Assembly: GCA_019239975.1 (NCBI GenBank)
Contig: JAFAZE010000031.1
Coordinates: 1 to 64,000 of the forward strand
DNA length: 64,000 nt
Direction: 5' to 3'
Source: Streptosporangiaceae bacterium
GTDB lineage: Bacteria; Actinomycetota; Actinomycetes; Streptosporangiales; Streptosporangiaceae
Both the position numbers and the translations under genes were made by a program. The notes beneath the pieces were generated by a model. It was not told the DNA's origin. It searched no databases and was given only the letters and a program-made list of their open reading frames with translations. Positions 37,719-46,999 of the stretch are shown one piece after another. Numbering within the stretch: the stretch's first letter is position 1; each line of letters opens with the position of its first letter.

Positions 37719-38678
37719 TCAGTCCATCGTGAAATAGTCGGGACCCGAGTAGCGGCCGGACGCCATCCTGGTCCGCTGCATGAGCAGGTCGTTCAGCAGG
37801 CTGGAGGCGCCGATCCGGAACCACCGCGGGTCCAGCCACTCCTCCCCCGCCGTCTCGTTGACCAGCACCAGGTAGCGGATGGCGTCCTTGGCGGTGCGGA
37901 TGCCGCCGGCGGCCTTCACGCCGACCTGGCGGCCGTGAGCCGAGCGGAAGTCCCGCACCGCCTCCAGCATGACCATCGTCACCGGGAGGGTCGCGGCCGG
38001 GGCGACCTTGCCCGTCGACGTCTTGATGAAGTCCGCGCCCGCCAGCATCGCCAGCCACGAGGCGCGCCGGACGTTGTCCAGCGTCGCCAGCTCGCCGGTC
38101 TCGAGGATCACCTTGAGATGCGCGTCACCGCAGGCCGCCCGGACCGCCGCGATCTCCTCGAAAACGCCCAGGTAGCGCCCAGCGAGGAACGCGCCGCGGT
38201 CGATCACCATGTCCACCTCGCCCGCGCCCGCCGCGACCGCGGACTTCACGTCGGCCAGCTTGACGTCCACGCTGGCGCGGCCGCTGGGGAACGCCGTCGC
38301 GACGCTCGCCACCCGGACCGCGCTGCCCGCCACGCCGGAGACCGCCACGGGCACCAGGTCCGGGTACACGCACACCGCCGCGACCGGCGGCGCCGTGGCG
38401 TCGGCCGGGTCGGGCCTGCGCGCCTTGGCGCACATCGCCAGCACCTTGCCCGGCGTGTCCTGGCCCTCCAGGGTGGTGAGGTCGATCATCGAGATGGCGG
38501 CGTCCAGCGCCTGCCGCTTGGCGGTGGTCTTGATCGACCGGCTGGCGAGCATGGCCGCCCGCGCCTGCGCGCCGGCCTCGTCCACGCCGGGCAGCCCGTG
38601 CAGGAACCGGCGCAGCGCCTGGCCGGACGCCGCGATCGACGTCACGTCGGAGACCGCGGTAGCAACGCTGCTGTTCAT
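37719..38678 (-). CDS. deoC: Deoxyribose-phosphate aldolase
   Basis: 319 residues. DeoC cleaves 2-deoxyribose-5-phosphate to acetaldehyde and glyceraldehyde-3-phosphate. The Schiff-base region is FIKTSTGKVAPAATL and the second Lys is in GVKAAGGIRT; VCVYPDLVPVA and EVDMVIDRGAFLAG are also family motifs. The longer actinobacterial form. Start chosen at ATG 38678; GTG 38699 is in frame. Part of the amidase-deoC-ALDH-ALDH operon. Confidence 0.92.
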   Translation of the reverse strand: MNSSVATAVSDVTSIAASGQALRRFLHGLPGVDEAGAQARAAMLASRSIKTTAKRQALDAAISMIDLTTLEGQDTPGKVLAMCAKARRPDPADATAPPVAAVCVYPDLVPVAVSGVAGSAVRVASVATAFPSGRASVDVKLADVKSAVAAGAGEVDMVIDRGAFLAGRYLGVFEEIAAVRAACGDAHLKVILETGELATLDNVRRASWLAMLAGADFIKTSTGKVAPAATLPVTMVMLEAVRDFRSAHGRQVGVKAAGGIRTAKDAIRYLVLVNETAGEEWLDPRWFRIGASSLLNDLLMQRTRMASGRYSGPDYFTMD

Positions 38679-38702
38679 TGCACCATTCTCGCCGATCACC
38701 GG

Positions 38703-39818
38703 TCATGCGCCAGAGATCGCCGCCTCCACGACCCGGCCGAAGGCGATGAGCCGCTCCTCGCTGCCCGCTGGCCCGACGATCTGGAGGGATGCGGGCACGC
38801 GCCCGTTGGCCGGTGTCGGCACCGGCAGCACCAGCGCGGGCAGCCCGGCCAGGTTCACCGGAGCGGTGAACATGGTCAGCCCGAAGCCGCGCTCGCCGAG
38901 CAGCGGCGGCGGCCCCGCCAGCGTGGGCATGACGAGCAGCTGATGGTCGGCGAGCAGCGTGCCGAACGTCCGCCGCACCGACTCCCTGACGCGCTCGGCG
39001 GCGGCCAGCTCGTCACGGCTGATCGAGGCCCCGTGCTTCATGTTGCGCTGGACATGGCGGCTGAGCCGGTCCAGGTACGGGATGAGATGCGTGTTCCCCC
39101 GGTAGCCTTCGGCGTCGATGATGACGCCCGCCGCCTCCACCGCGAGCCGGAATTCACAGCAGGCCACCTCGGTGACGGCCACGCCGGCGGCGGCGAGTGC
39201 GGCGTCGACCGCCTCGTCCACCGACGCGTCGACCCCGGCGGGCCGCAGCCTGCCCGTCTCCAGCGGTACCCCGGCCGCCGGGACGGTGAAGCCCGGCTCG
39301 ATGAGCCGCATCCCCAGCTCGACAGCCGCGACGTTCGCGCCGAGCGGGCCCACGGTGTCCAGGGACGGCGCCAGCGGGTACACGCCCCGCAGCGAAACCC
39401 GGCCCCACGTCGTCTTCAGCCCCGCCGCACCGCAGCAGGCGGCCGGGATCCGCACCGATCCCCCCGTGTCGGTCCCGAACGCGACGTCCGCCTCCCCCGA
39501 GGCGACCGCGACCGCCGAGCCGCTCGACGAGCCGCCCGGTATGCACCGCGGGTCCGCCGGGTTGCGCGGCGTGCCCAGCCACGAGTTCACCCCCGTGGCA
39601 GACCAGCACAACTCGGTCAGGCCGGTCTTGCCGGCGATCCGCGCACCCGACTCGCGTGCCGCGGCCACCACCGCCGCGTCGGCGCGGGCCGGCGCCGACC
39701 GCTCCGCGATGACCGGGCACCCCACGGTCGTCGGCACGCCCTCGACGTCGATGCAGTCCTTTACCGCGAGCAGTGGTCCCCCGCCGTCCGCCGGGAGCCG
39801 TGTCACCCAGGTGCTCAT
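38703..39818 (-). CDS. Amidase (amidase-signature family)
   Basis: 371 residues with the Ser-cisSer-Lys triad of the amidase-signature family: catalytic Lys in LLAVKDCIDVEG, cis-Ser in GGSSSGSAVAVA, nucleophile Ser in GTDTGGSVRIPAACCG. About 80-100 residues shorter than typical members but complete at both ends. It hydrolyses an amide, substrate unknown. First gene of the deoC operon (24 bp before deoC); divergent from the methyltransferase. Confidence 0.87.
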   Translation of the reverse strand: MSTWVTRLPADGGGPLLAVKDCIDVEGVPTTVGCPVIAERSAPARADAAVVAAARESGARIAGKTGLTELCWSATGVNSWLGTPRNPADPRCIPGGSSSGSAVAVASGEADVAFGTDTGGSVRIPAACCGAAGLKTTWGRVSLRGVYPLAPSLDTVGPLGANVAAVELGMRLIEPGFTVPAAGVPLETGRLRPAGVDASVDEAVDAALAAAGVAVTEVACCEFRLAVEAAGVIIDAEGYRGNTHLIPYLDRLSRHVQRNMKHGASISRDELAAAERVRESVRRTFGTLLADHQLLVMPTLAGPPPLLGERGFGLTMFTAPVNLAGLPALVLPVPTPANGRVPASLQIVGPAGSEERLIAFGRVVEAAISGA

Positions 39819-39914
39819 GTGCCCCATCCTCACTCAAGTTCAAGATCATTGTGCCGAACGGAAGGGGCGTTGCGGCAGGGCAAGCGCCGATCCGTGACCG
39901 GTAGTATTGGTTTC

Positions 39915-40700
39915 GTGACGGGCGATCCCGAGCGCGATCTGGACACCGGGGTTCCGCACATCGCCCGGATGTACAACTACTGGCTGGGCGGGACCGACAA
40001 CTTCGCGGCCGATCGCTCGGCCGCCGACGCCGCGGTCGCGGCGCACCCGGGCCTGCTGACCGACGCGCGAGCCAACCGCGCGTTCCTCGGCCGGGCGGTG
40101 CGGTTTCTCGCGGCCGAGGCGGGGCTGCGGCAGTTCCTCGACATCGGTACCGGGATACCCGCCGCCGGCAACACGCACGAGGTCGCGCAGGCGGTGGCGC
40201 CCGGGTGCCGGGTGGTCTACGCGGACAACGATCCCATGGTGCTGGCCCGGGCACGCGGCCTGCCGCGGGACACCACCATGTACCTGAACGCCGATCTGCG
40301 CGACCCGGAACGGATCCTCGCCGGGGCCGCGGGCCTGCTGGATTTCACCAGGCCGGTCGCGATCATGCTGGTCGCCGTCCTGCACCTGATCAGCGACGAG
40401 GAAAATCCCTACGCGATCGTCGGGCGCCTGGTCGGCGCCGCGGCGCCGGGCAGCTACCTCACGATCTCGCACGTGCCGAGCGACATGCAGACGGCGGCGA
40501 TGGCGGCGCTCGGCGCCCGGATGAACCAGCTGGTCGCGCAGCCGAGCACCTACCGCACCCGGGCCGAGGTGGCGCGCTTCTTCGCGGGCCTGGAGCTGGT
40601 GCCCCCGGGCATCGTCGCCGTGCACGAATGGCGGCCGGATCCCGGTTCCGCTCCGCCGGCCCCCGCGGCGGTGTGGGGTGCGGTGGGCCGCAAGCCGTGA
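39915..40700 (+). CDS. SAM-dependent methyltransferase (DUF574/PF04672 type)
   Basis: 261 residues. The N-terminal signature IARMYNYWLGGTDNFAADR is diagnostic for this actinobacterial family; the SAM site is FLDIGTGIPAAGNTHEVAQ with acidic strand VVYADNDPMV. Many paralogues exist in actinomycetes and few have known substrates. GTG 39915 is taken as start; GTG 39894 is also in frame. Convergent with the LAL regulator gene (22 bp between stops). Confidence 0.88.
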   Translation: MTGDPERDLDTGVPHIARMYNYWLGGTDNFAADRSAADAAVAAHPGLLTDARANRAFLGRAVRFLAAEAGLRQFLDIGTGIPAAGNTHEVAQAVAPGCRVVYADNDPMVLARARGLPRDTTMYLNADLRDPERILAGAAGLLDFTRPVAIMLVAVLHLISDEENPYAIVGRLVGAAAPGSYLTISHVPSDMQTAAMAALGARMNQLVAQPSTYRTRAEVARFFAGLELVPPGIVAVHEWRPDPGSAPPAPAAVWGAVGRKP

Positions 40701-40721
40701 GCCGCTCTGCTTTCCTCGAGC

Positions 40722-43568
40722 TCACTGGCCGGGGTGCGCGGAATCGGACGGAACGCCAGGGTCTGCGAGGATGAGGCGGACCAGCTCGGCCCGGGTGGTG
40801 ATGCCGAGCTTGCGGTAGATGCCGCGCAGGTGATGGTCGACCGTGCGGGGGCTGATGAACAGCTGGGCGGCGGCCTCGCGGTTCGTGAGGCCCTGGCTGA
40901 CCACCCGGGCCACCTGCAGCTCCTGATGGGTGAGCTGGTCGGCGGCGGTGGGGGCGCGGGTGCGCACGGTCTCGCCGGTGGCGCGCAGCTCGGCCCGGGC
41001 ACGCTGCGCCCATGCGGCGGCGTCGAGGCGCTCGAAGGTGTCCAGAGCCGCGCGGAGGTGCCCGCGCGCGGCCGCCCTGCTGCGGTTCCGGCGCAGGAAC
41101 TCGCCGTAGAGCAGCTCCGTCCGCGCCTGGTCCATGGACCGGTCGGTGCCGGCGTGCAGCCGGAGGGCCTCGGCGTACAGCGGGCCGGCGCCGGCGGCGT
41201 CCGCGAGCAGCGCCCGCGCCCTGGCCGCCAGCGCGGCGGCCTCGGCCGAGGCCGCCGCGCCCGCCCAGGCCAGGTAGTCGTCCAGGCGCCGGGCGGCGAC
41301 CGAGGGCACGCCTGCCCGGACCGCCGCCTCGGCAAGGTCGGGAAAGCTGTGCAGCGCGAGCCCGCGGTGGGTGGCGGGGGCCCACAGCGCCTCCAGGTTC
41401 GCGAGCGCCTCCCCGGTCTGCCCGCCCGCGAGGGCGAGCTGGACGAGGGCGCCGCGGGCGAGCGCCGCGGTGCCGTGCAGCCCCCGTGCCGCGGCGTCGG
41501 CGAGCACCTCCGCCGCCAGGCGCCTTGCCTCGTCCTGCTGGCCGCGGACGGCCGCGATCCCGGCAAGGAACGCCTTGTGCTGGCAGGCGAGGTTGGGCTG
41601 GCCCGTCTCCAGCGCCAGCTGGAGACCTTCCGCCGCGTAGGCGCCGGCCCACGCGTACCGGTCGTGTGCGAGCTCCTCCATGGCCATCGCCCGAAGCGCC
41701 CAGGCGAGCATGCCGCCCGCGCCGGTGGCGCGGGCGCGGCTGACGGCCTTGACCCGGAGCCGGCGGGCGAGGCCGAACCGGCCGAGGCCGAATGCCATCC
41801 CGCCGGCCCGGGCGAGCAGGTCGGGGTCGTCCAGCTGCTCCAGGCGCTCCATGTCGGCGTCGGGCCACTTCGTGCGCTCGCCACGGGCCATCGCGGCGGC
41901 CGGCAGGTACAGCGCGACGATGAGCGCGTCCGTGCTGGCCCGGGGGGAATCCTCCCGGATGTGTTCCGCCAGCGTCGCGAACAGCCGCGCCACCTCGCGT
42001 GAGGCCGCGCCGTCCCCGGCCTGGAAGGCGCATTCACCGGCCGCCATCAGCATCGCGACCGCGAGATGCGGGTCCGCCGTGAGCGCCTCGGCGCCGGCCC
42101 GCAGCAGGATCGCCAGCCCGTCCGCCGGGACGCCGGAGCGAAGCTCGATCAGGCCGTGCACGTACCGCAGGCGCAGCGCGGCCGCCGGGTGCGGCGCCGG
42201 CTCCCCCGCCGTGATGCCTTCGGCCTGCCCGAGAAGAGCCAGCGCACGCCCGGCGTCACCGCCGCGCCAGGCCGCGTCCGCCGCGGCGGCCAGCCGCCGG
42301 TACCGGCCTCCGGAGGACGTGCTCAGGGCCGCGGCGCGTTCCAGCGCCGCCGCCGCCGCGCCGTACCCGCTGCGGCGCAGCGTCCGTTCCGCGCTGCGTT
42401 CCAGCTCGGTCGCCGCCTCCTCGTCGGGCCCGAACGCGGCGCTGGCCAGGTGCCACGCGCGCCTGTCGGCCTCGGCCTCGTCCCCCGCCAGCGCGCCCGC
42501 GAGCGCGCGGTGCGCGGCCCGCCTGCCGGCCGGGCTCGCGCTGTAATAGGCGGCCGAGCGCATCAGCGGGTGCCGGAACACGACGGAGGAGCCCTCGATC
42601 CGCACTACGCCGCCCGCTTGCCCTGGGGTGGACGCCCCTCCTTCAACTCCCCGCCGCGGAGCAGGCTCCGCGAGAATCTGGAGCGCCGCCTCGGCGGCGC
42701 CGCCGCCGTCCAGCCCGGCCACGGCGCGGCGGATCGTCTCCAGGCGCCCCGCCCCCTCGGCCGCGCACACCAGCGTCACCGCGCGCAGGCCCGGCTCGAG
42801 CTGCGTTATGCGCTCCGCGAACACCCGCTCGAGCTCGCCGGGCAGCGGCAGCGGCTCCGGAAGCGGCTCGGCCCCGGCCAGCTGGGCGGCGCTGAGGCTG
42901 CCGGGCAGCTCGATCAGCGCGAGCGGGTTGCCGCCCGCCGCGCGGACCAGCGTGTCGCGGACGGCGGGCGCCAGCGTGGCGCGCTGGTCGAGGAAGGCGG
43001 CCGCCGCCGCCGGGTCCAGGCCGGTCAGCGGCCACTGGCTCAGCCCGGCGGCCGCGAGGGAGTCGGCGCCGTCCGCACGGCGGTCCGCGGCGAGCAGCAC
43101 CACGGGCTCCGCCCGCAGCCTCCTGGCGACGAACGCCAGCACATCGACGGACGGCTGGTCGGCCCACTGCAGGTCGTCTGCCAGGCAGAGCACCGTTCGT
43201 TCGGCCGCCGTCTCTGACAGCAGCGTGAGCACGGCCAGCGACACGAGGAACGGGTCGGGCGGATCCCCGGCCTCGAGACCGAGTGCCGCGCGGAGCGCCG
43301 CCGCCTGCGGGCCGGGCAGGCCGTCCGCGCGGTGCAGCACCGGGCTCAGCAGCTGCTGCAGCACCGCATAGCCCAGGCCGCTCTCGGCGGCCGCGCCCGC
43401 GGCGGTGAGCACGCACGCGCCCGGCGCCCGCAGGCGTGCGTATTCGAGCAGGGCCGACTTGCCGATCCCCGGCTCCCCGCGCAGCACCATGCCGCCGCCC
43501 TGCCCGGCCCGCGCGCAGACGAGCAGCCGGTCGATCGCGGACATCTCCTCTGCCCGTGACCAGAGCAT
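40722..43568 (-). CDS. LAL-family (large ATP-binding) LuxR regulator
   Basis: 948 residues. An N-terminal AAA+ ATPase with Walker A GEPGIGKSALL (from about residue 37) and Walker B-like VLCLADDLQWADQPS, a long helical/TPR-like middle, and a C-terminal LuxR helix-turn-helix (LTHQELQVARVVSQGLTNRE with PRTVDHHLRGIYRKLGITTR). Such regulators often activate secondary-metabolite or sugar genes. It points away from the ketosynthase cluster, whose first gene begins 435 bp upstream on the other strand, so it is a candidate but unproven regulator of it. Confidence 0.92.
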   Translation of the reverse strand: MLWSRAEEMSAIDRLLVCARAGQGGGMVLRGEPGIGKSALLEYARLRAPGACVLTAAGAAAESGLGYAVLQQLLSPVLHRADGLPGPQAAALRAALGLEAGDPPDPFLVSLAVLTLLSETAAERTVLCLADDLQWADQPSVDVLAFVARRLRAEPVVLLAADRRADGADSLAAAGLSQWPLTGLDPAAAAAFLDQRATLAPAVRDTLVRAAGGNPLALIELPGSLSAAQLAGAEPLPEPLPLPGELERVFAERITQLEPGLRAVTLVCAAEGAGRLETIRRAVAGLDGGGAAEAALQILAEPAPRRGVEGGASTPGQAGGVVRIEGSSVVFRHPLMRSAAYYSASPAGRRAAHRALAGALAGDEAEADRRAWHLASAAFGPDEEAATELERSAERTLRRSGYGAAAAALERAAALSTSSGGRYRRLAAAADAAWRGGDAGRALALLGQAEGITAGEPAPHPAAALRLRYVHGLIELRSGVPADGLAILLRAGAEALTADPHLAVAMLMAAGECAFQAGDGAASREVARLFATLAEHIREDSPRASTDALIVALYLPAAAMARGERTKWPDADMERLEQLDDPDLLARAGGMAFGLGRFGLARRLRVKAVSRARATGAGGMLAWALRAMAMEELAHDRYAWAGAYAAEGLQLALETGQPNLACQHKAFLAGIAAVRGQQDEARRLAAEVLADAAARGLHGTAALARGALVQLALAGGQTGEALANLEALWAPATHRGLALHSFPDLAEAAVRAGVPSVAARRLDDYLAWAGAAASAEAAALAARARALLADAAGAGPLYAEALRLHAGTDRSMDQARTELLYGEFLRRNRSRAAARGHLRAALDTFERLDAAAWAQRARAELRATGETVRTRAPTAADQLTHQELQVARVVSQGLTNREAAAQLFISPRTVDHHLRGIYRKLGITTRAELVRLILADPGVPSDSAHPGQ

Positions 43569-43740
43569 GCAGCCGATCGTAGCCGGGCACGCGGCACAGG
43601 CCGTCTCCCGCGCCCCTCAAGGGATCAAGCCAGGGCCCGGCCCAGCTTCGGGTGCCAAGATCGGGATGGAAAGGCTTACCCGCTGACATCGCCGTCGGCC
43701 AGGCACAGGTCCCGGTGTCGGCTTACGGGTGCAGCCACCG

Positions 43741-43776
43741 CCCGTTCGGTAAAATCATTTGTTCAAGCCGAACGGG
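43741..43776. promoter_or_regulatory. 9-bp inverted repeat CCCGTTCGG-N18-CCGAACGGG
   Basis: Perfect arms at 43741-43749 and 43768-43776 around an AT-rich 18-base spacer that includes TAAAAT. Located ~230-260 bp before the first ketosynthase. Could be an operator over a promoter or a leader hairpin. Confidence 0.5.
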
Positions 43777-43864
43777 ACGTGGTGTCCCGCGGGGGCCCTC
43801 GCTTTTACGGCGGGCGGGTTTATCATCTTGCGCTTTCAAGCGAGGAAAGCGCGGCCGGAAGGGC

Positions 43865-43887
43865 AGCTGGTACCGCCGGTACCAGCT
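43865..43887. promoter_or_regulatory. 10-bp inverted repeat AGCTGGTACC-GCC-GGTACCAGCT
   Basis: A perfect palindromic site with a 3-base centre, 117 bp upstream of the first ketosynthase start. The tight spacing is typical of a dimeric regulator operator. The regulator is not identified. Confidence 0.55.
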
Positions 43888-44003
43888 CGGCCCGGCCGGG
43901 GGTACGGCCAGGGTGATGCGGCTGGTCCGTGGCACTCGTAGTGTTCGGGACACTGCATGAATCGCTGTTGCCGGAAATGCTGACGGCGTTTGGAAGGTCC
44001 ATC

Positions 44004-45269
44004 ATGGAGCAGGTACTGGTCACCGGAATTGGTGTCGTGCTGCCTGGCGCGGTAGGCGCGGAAGAATTCTGGAAGAATCTGCGTGAGGGAAGGTCGCAGA
44101 TCGGGTTCCTTACCCGCTTCGATCCCGGTGTGCTGCCGGTCCGGCTGGCCGCGGAAATAAAGGGCTTCGACCACACTGGGCTGCTCCCCGGGCTGCCCGC
44201 GGAGCACGCCGCCAAGTACACCAGGGAAATCCGCATAGCGATGTCCGCCGTGGCGGATGCCATGCGCGACGCGGGCCTGGATCGCGCCACGGCAGGTGTC
44301 GACCCGGCCCGCATCGGCCTGATCACCTCGTCGTCACGGGGCCCGCTGGAGTGGTGGCACGAAGCGATGCCGAACATGGACGAGGCTGGACCTGGCGCGC
44401 CTTTCGGCGACAGCGGGGCGATGCTGCGCGGTCTCCCCGGCTGCCCCGCCACGATGGCAGCCATCCATTGCGATATCCGGGGCCTGGTCACCACGCTGAG
44501 CAGCGCCTGTGTCGGCGGCAACCACGCGATCGGCATGGCCCTGCACGAACTGCGCGCGGGATGCGCCGACGCCATGCTGGTCGGCGGCCATGAGTTCCCC
44601 ATCCTGCCCGGCGTGGTGAAGTCCTATCTGGCTCTGGGCGACGGCGTCCTCTCCCGGGAGGACTCCGACCCCGCGACCGCGATGAAGCCGTACGACGCCC
44701 GGCGGGACGGCATGGTGCTCGGCGAGGGCGCGGTGGTGCTCTGCCTGGAAAGAGCGGAGTCCGCCCGGGCCCGGGGAGCGCGCGCGTACGCGGAGGTAGT
44801 CGCGCACCGCGCGATCAACGAGGCAAGCCATCCGACGACGATGGACCTGTCCGGCAAGCGTACCCGCGACGTCATCCTCGACGTGCTGGCCGCCAGCCGC
44901 CGCGGTCCCGATGACATCGACTACATCTGCGGACACGGCACCGCGACGCGGTACAACGACATCGCCGAGAGCCGGGCGGTCGCGGCCCTTTACCCGGAAC
45001 GGCCGCCCGCGCGGTGGCCCCCGCTCAGTTCCGTCAAGCCGGTCTACGGTCACTGCCTTGGCGTGTCCGGGGTGGTCAACGTGGCCGCGACCGCCTTGAT
45101 GATCCGTCACGGATGCCTCGTTCCCACCATCAACTACCAGGTGCCCGACCCTGAATGCGACCACGACCACGTGAGCGAGGGAGCCCGGCGCGCCGATGTC
45201 GGCTTCGCCGTTTCGCTGTCCTTCGCGTTCGGAAGCCAGACATCGGTTGTCTCACTGGCGGCGGCATGA
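44004..45269 (+). CDS. Beta-ketoacyl synthase, FabF type (complete catalytic triad)
   Basis: 421 residues, thiolase fold. The FabF-type triad is intact: Cys169 in LSSACVGGNHAIG, His311 in YICGHGTATRYND and His350 in SSVKPVYGHCLGVSG with Lys345. It condenses an acyl starter on Cys with a malonyl-type extender. ATG 44004 follows GGAAGG with six-base spacing. First gene of the thirteen-gene cluster; its stop overlaps the CoA-transferase start (ATGA). It is the only one of the three FabF-type proteins here with all catalytic residues, so probably the true condensing enzyme. Confidence 0.92.
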   Translation: MEQVLVTGIGVVLPGAVGAEEFWKNLREGRSQIGFLTRFDPGVLPVRLAAEIKGFDHTGLLPGLPAEHAAKYTREIRIAMSAVADAMRDAGLDRATAGVDPARIGLITSSSRGPLEWWHEAMPNMDEAGPGAPFGDSGAMLRGLPGCPATMAAIHCDIRGLVTTLSSACVGGNHAIGMALHELRAGCADAMLVGGHEFPILPGVVKSYLALGDGVLSREDSDPATAMKPYDARRDGMVLGEGAVVLCLERAESARARGARAYAEVVAHRAINEASHPTTMDLSGKRTRDVILDVLAASRRGPDDIDYICGHGTATRYNDIAESRAVAALYPERPPARWPPLSSVKPVYGHCLGVSGVVNVAATALMIRHGCLVPTINYQVPDPECDHDHVSEGARRADVGFAVSLSFAFGSQTSVVSLAAA

Positions 45270-46999
45270 CCAGCCACCCCCGGCCGGCGCTGCTCCCCGA
45301 CCCCGACGCGCTCGTGGCCGCCTATTTGCGGCCGGGGATGCACGTTCACCTCTCGGCCACCATGTCCAGGCCGAACGCCCTGATATACGCCCTGGCGCGC
45401 GTCTTCGGCCCGGCGGGAGGCAAGCTCACCGTCAGCACGACCGCCATCCACTCCAGCGCGCATGCCCTGGCCCTGGCCGGCGTCGTCGACCGCGCCGTCA
45501 CCTGCTTCCTCGGCGACACCTATCCCTCGCCGCGGCCCAACCCCCTTTACCGCCGGGTGAACCAGGGCGAGCCGTTCATCTTCGAGGGCTGGTCGCTGCT
45601 GAGCTACCTGCAGCGGCTGGTGGCGGGAGCCACCGGCCTGCCCTACGCGGTGACCACCTCGCTGGCAGGCAGCGACCTCATGCTGGACAAGGCCGGCACT
45701 GCATTTACCGTGCCCGACCCGGCCGGTTCCGGCCAGGACGTTACCCTGCTCACGCCGCTGTGCCCCGATTACACGCTGGTGCACGCGGTGTGCGCGGACC
45801 GCCGCGGCAACCTTGTGCTGTGCGCCCCGATGGGCGAAGGGCCCTGGGGCGCGCTCGCGGCGCGCCGCGGCGTGCTCGCATCGGCCGAACGCATCGTCCC
45901 CGATGCCGTCATCGACTCGCAGCCCGACCGGGTGGTGGTGCCAGGCCACCGCGTGGCAGGCCTGTGCGAGGCGCCGTTCGGCGCGCATCCCCAGTCGCTG
46001 CGCACCGCCGGCATCGCCGGGCTGACCGCGTATCTTGACGACTACCCGTTCACGGCGGACATCACCACGGCGTGCGCGCAGCCGGACACGGCGCTGGAAT
46101 GGTACCGGACCTGGGTTGAGGGCCCGGGCGGCCACGCGGGCTACCTCGCGAAACTTGGCAAGGAGCGGCTCGCCGGGCTCGAGCTTCCGGCTGGGACGGC
46201 GCCGCGGGCGACCGTCGCGCCCGATCCGCCCGGCGGTCCGCTCACCGACCAGCAGCGCCTCATCGTCCTCGGCGCACGGTGCGTCGCGGAAGCGGTGCAG
46301 ACCCGCGGCTACGGCACGCTGCTCGCCGGCATCGGCGCCTCACACATGGCGGCGTGGCTGGCGGCCGCGCTGCTGAGGCTGCGCGGCATCGACGTCGAGG
46401 TGGCCTCAGAACTCGGGTTCAACGGAGTCGACCCGGCGGCCGGTGACGCTTACCTGTTCAGCCAGCGGCATGCCACCCGGTCCACGCAGCTTGCCGGTAT
46501 CGCCGAAATACTCGGCGCGCTGGTAGCCGGAAACCGCGGCCGCTGCCTCGGCGTCCTCGCCGCCGCCGAGGTCGATTCCTGCGGCAACCTGAACACCAGC
46601 AGGCTCGGCGACGGCCGTCACATAACGGGATCTGGCGGAGCGAACGACATCGCCTCGGCAGCCGACTGCGTCGTCGTGGCCACCGCGTCCCGCCGTCGCT
46701 ACGTGCGGCAGGTCGCCTACGTGACCAGCCCAGGGCGCCGGATACAGGCGGTGGTCAGCCAGTTCGGGCGCTTCACGCGGCCGGGCCCGGATCAGCCGTT
46801 CGAGCTGCGCACCTGGCTCCCCCCGGAAGCGCCCGCGTCAGCGAACAGCCCGCGCGCCGCGGTCGCCGCGCTCACCGACTGGCCCTGCCCCGATGGCGGC
46901 GCTGGTGACGGCCGGGAGGGCTGGCGCGCCGAGGAACCAGTTTCCGCGCTGGAGCGGACGCTGCTGAGGCAACTGGACCCGGAGGGGATTTACCGATGA
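45266..46999 (+). CDS. Fused class I CoA-transferase (alpha and beta parts in one chain)
   Basis: 577 residues. Residues 1-~310 resemble the alpha subunit (PGMHVHLSATMSRPNALIYAL, DYTLVHAVCADRRGNL) and ~325-577 the beta subunit (GIGASHMAAWLA, ELGFNG with Glu382, GSGGANDIASAADCVVVATA, YVTSPG) of class I CoA-transferases such as glutaconate CoA-transferase, normally two polypeptides. Glu382 is in the position of the catalytic Glu. It may load or unload CoA on a carboxylate, or hydrolyse a CoA-bound ring like the IpdAB relatives. ATGA overlaps on both sides. Confidence 0.82.
   Translation: MTSHPRPALLPDPDALVAAYLRPGMHVHLSATMSRPNALIYALARVFGPAGGKLTVSTTAIHSSAHALALAGVVDRAVTCFLGDTYPSPRPNPLYRRVNQGEPFIFEGWSLLSYLQRLVAGATGLPYAVTTSLAGSDLMLDKAGTAFTVPDPAGSGQDVTLLTPLCPDYTLVHAVCADRRGNLVLCAPMGEGPWGALAARRGVLASAERIVPDAVIDSQPDRVVVPGHRVAGLCEAPFGAHPQSLRTAGIAGLTAYLDDYPFTADITTACAQPDTALEWYRTWVEGPGGHAGYLAKLGKERLAGLELPAGTAPRATVAPDPPGGPLTDQQRLIVLGARCVAEAVQTRGYGTLLAGIGASHMAAWLAAALLRLRGIDVEVASELGFNGVDPAAGDAYLFSQRHATRSTQLAGIAEILGALVAGNRGRCLGVLAAAEVDSCGNLNTSRLGDGRHITGSGGANDIASAADCVVVATASRRRYVRQVAYVTSPGRRIQAVVSQFGRFTRPGPDQPFELRTWLPPEAPASANSPRAAVAALTDWPCPDGGAGDGREGWRAEEPVSALERTLLRQLDPEGIYR

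Larger units (their letters stand above)
43569..44003. other. Divergent control region between the LAL gene and the ketosynthase cluster
   Basis: 435 bases without a credible gene. It contains two long perfect inverted repeats (43741-43776 and 43865-43887) and an unusually AT-rich patch (TAAAATCATTTG at 43750-43761), which are candidate promoter and operator elements for the cluster. Confidence 0.65.

Noticed and set aside
37575-39900. Long plus-strand frame running into the methyltransferase
   Set aside because: Only the last 261 codons from GTG 39915 resemble a protein family; the upstream part is antisense to deoC and the amidase.
43652-43960. Possible small gene (or missing ACP) ahead of the ketosynthase cluster
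   Set aside because: The translation has no DSL-type phosphopantetheine site, no helical ACP pattern and no ribosome-binding site.
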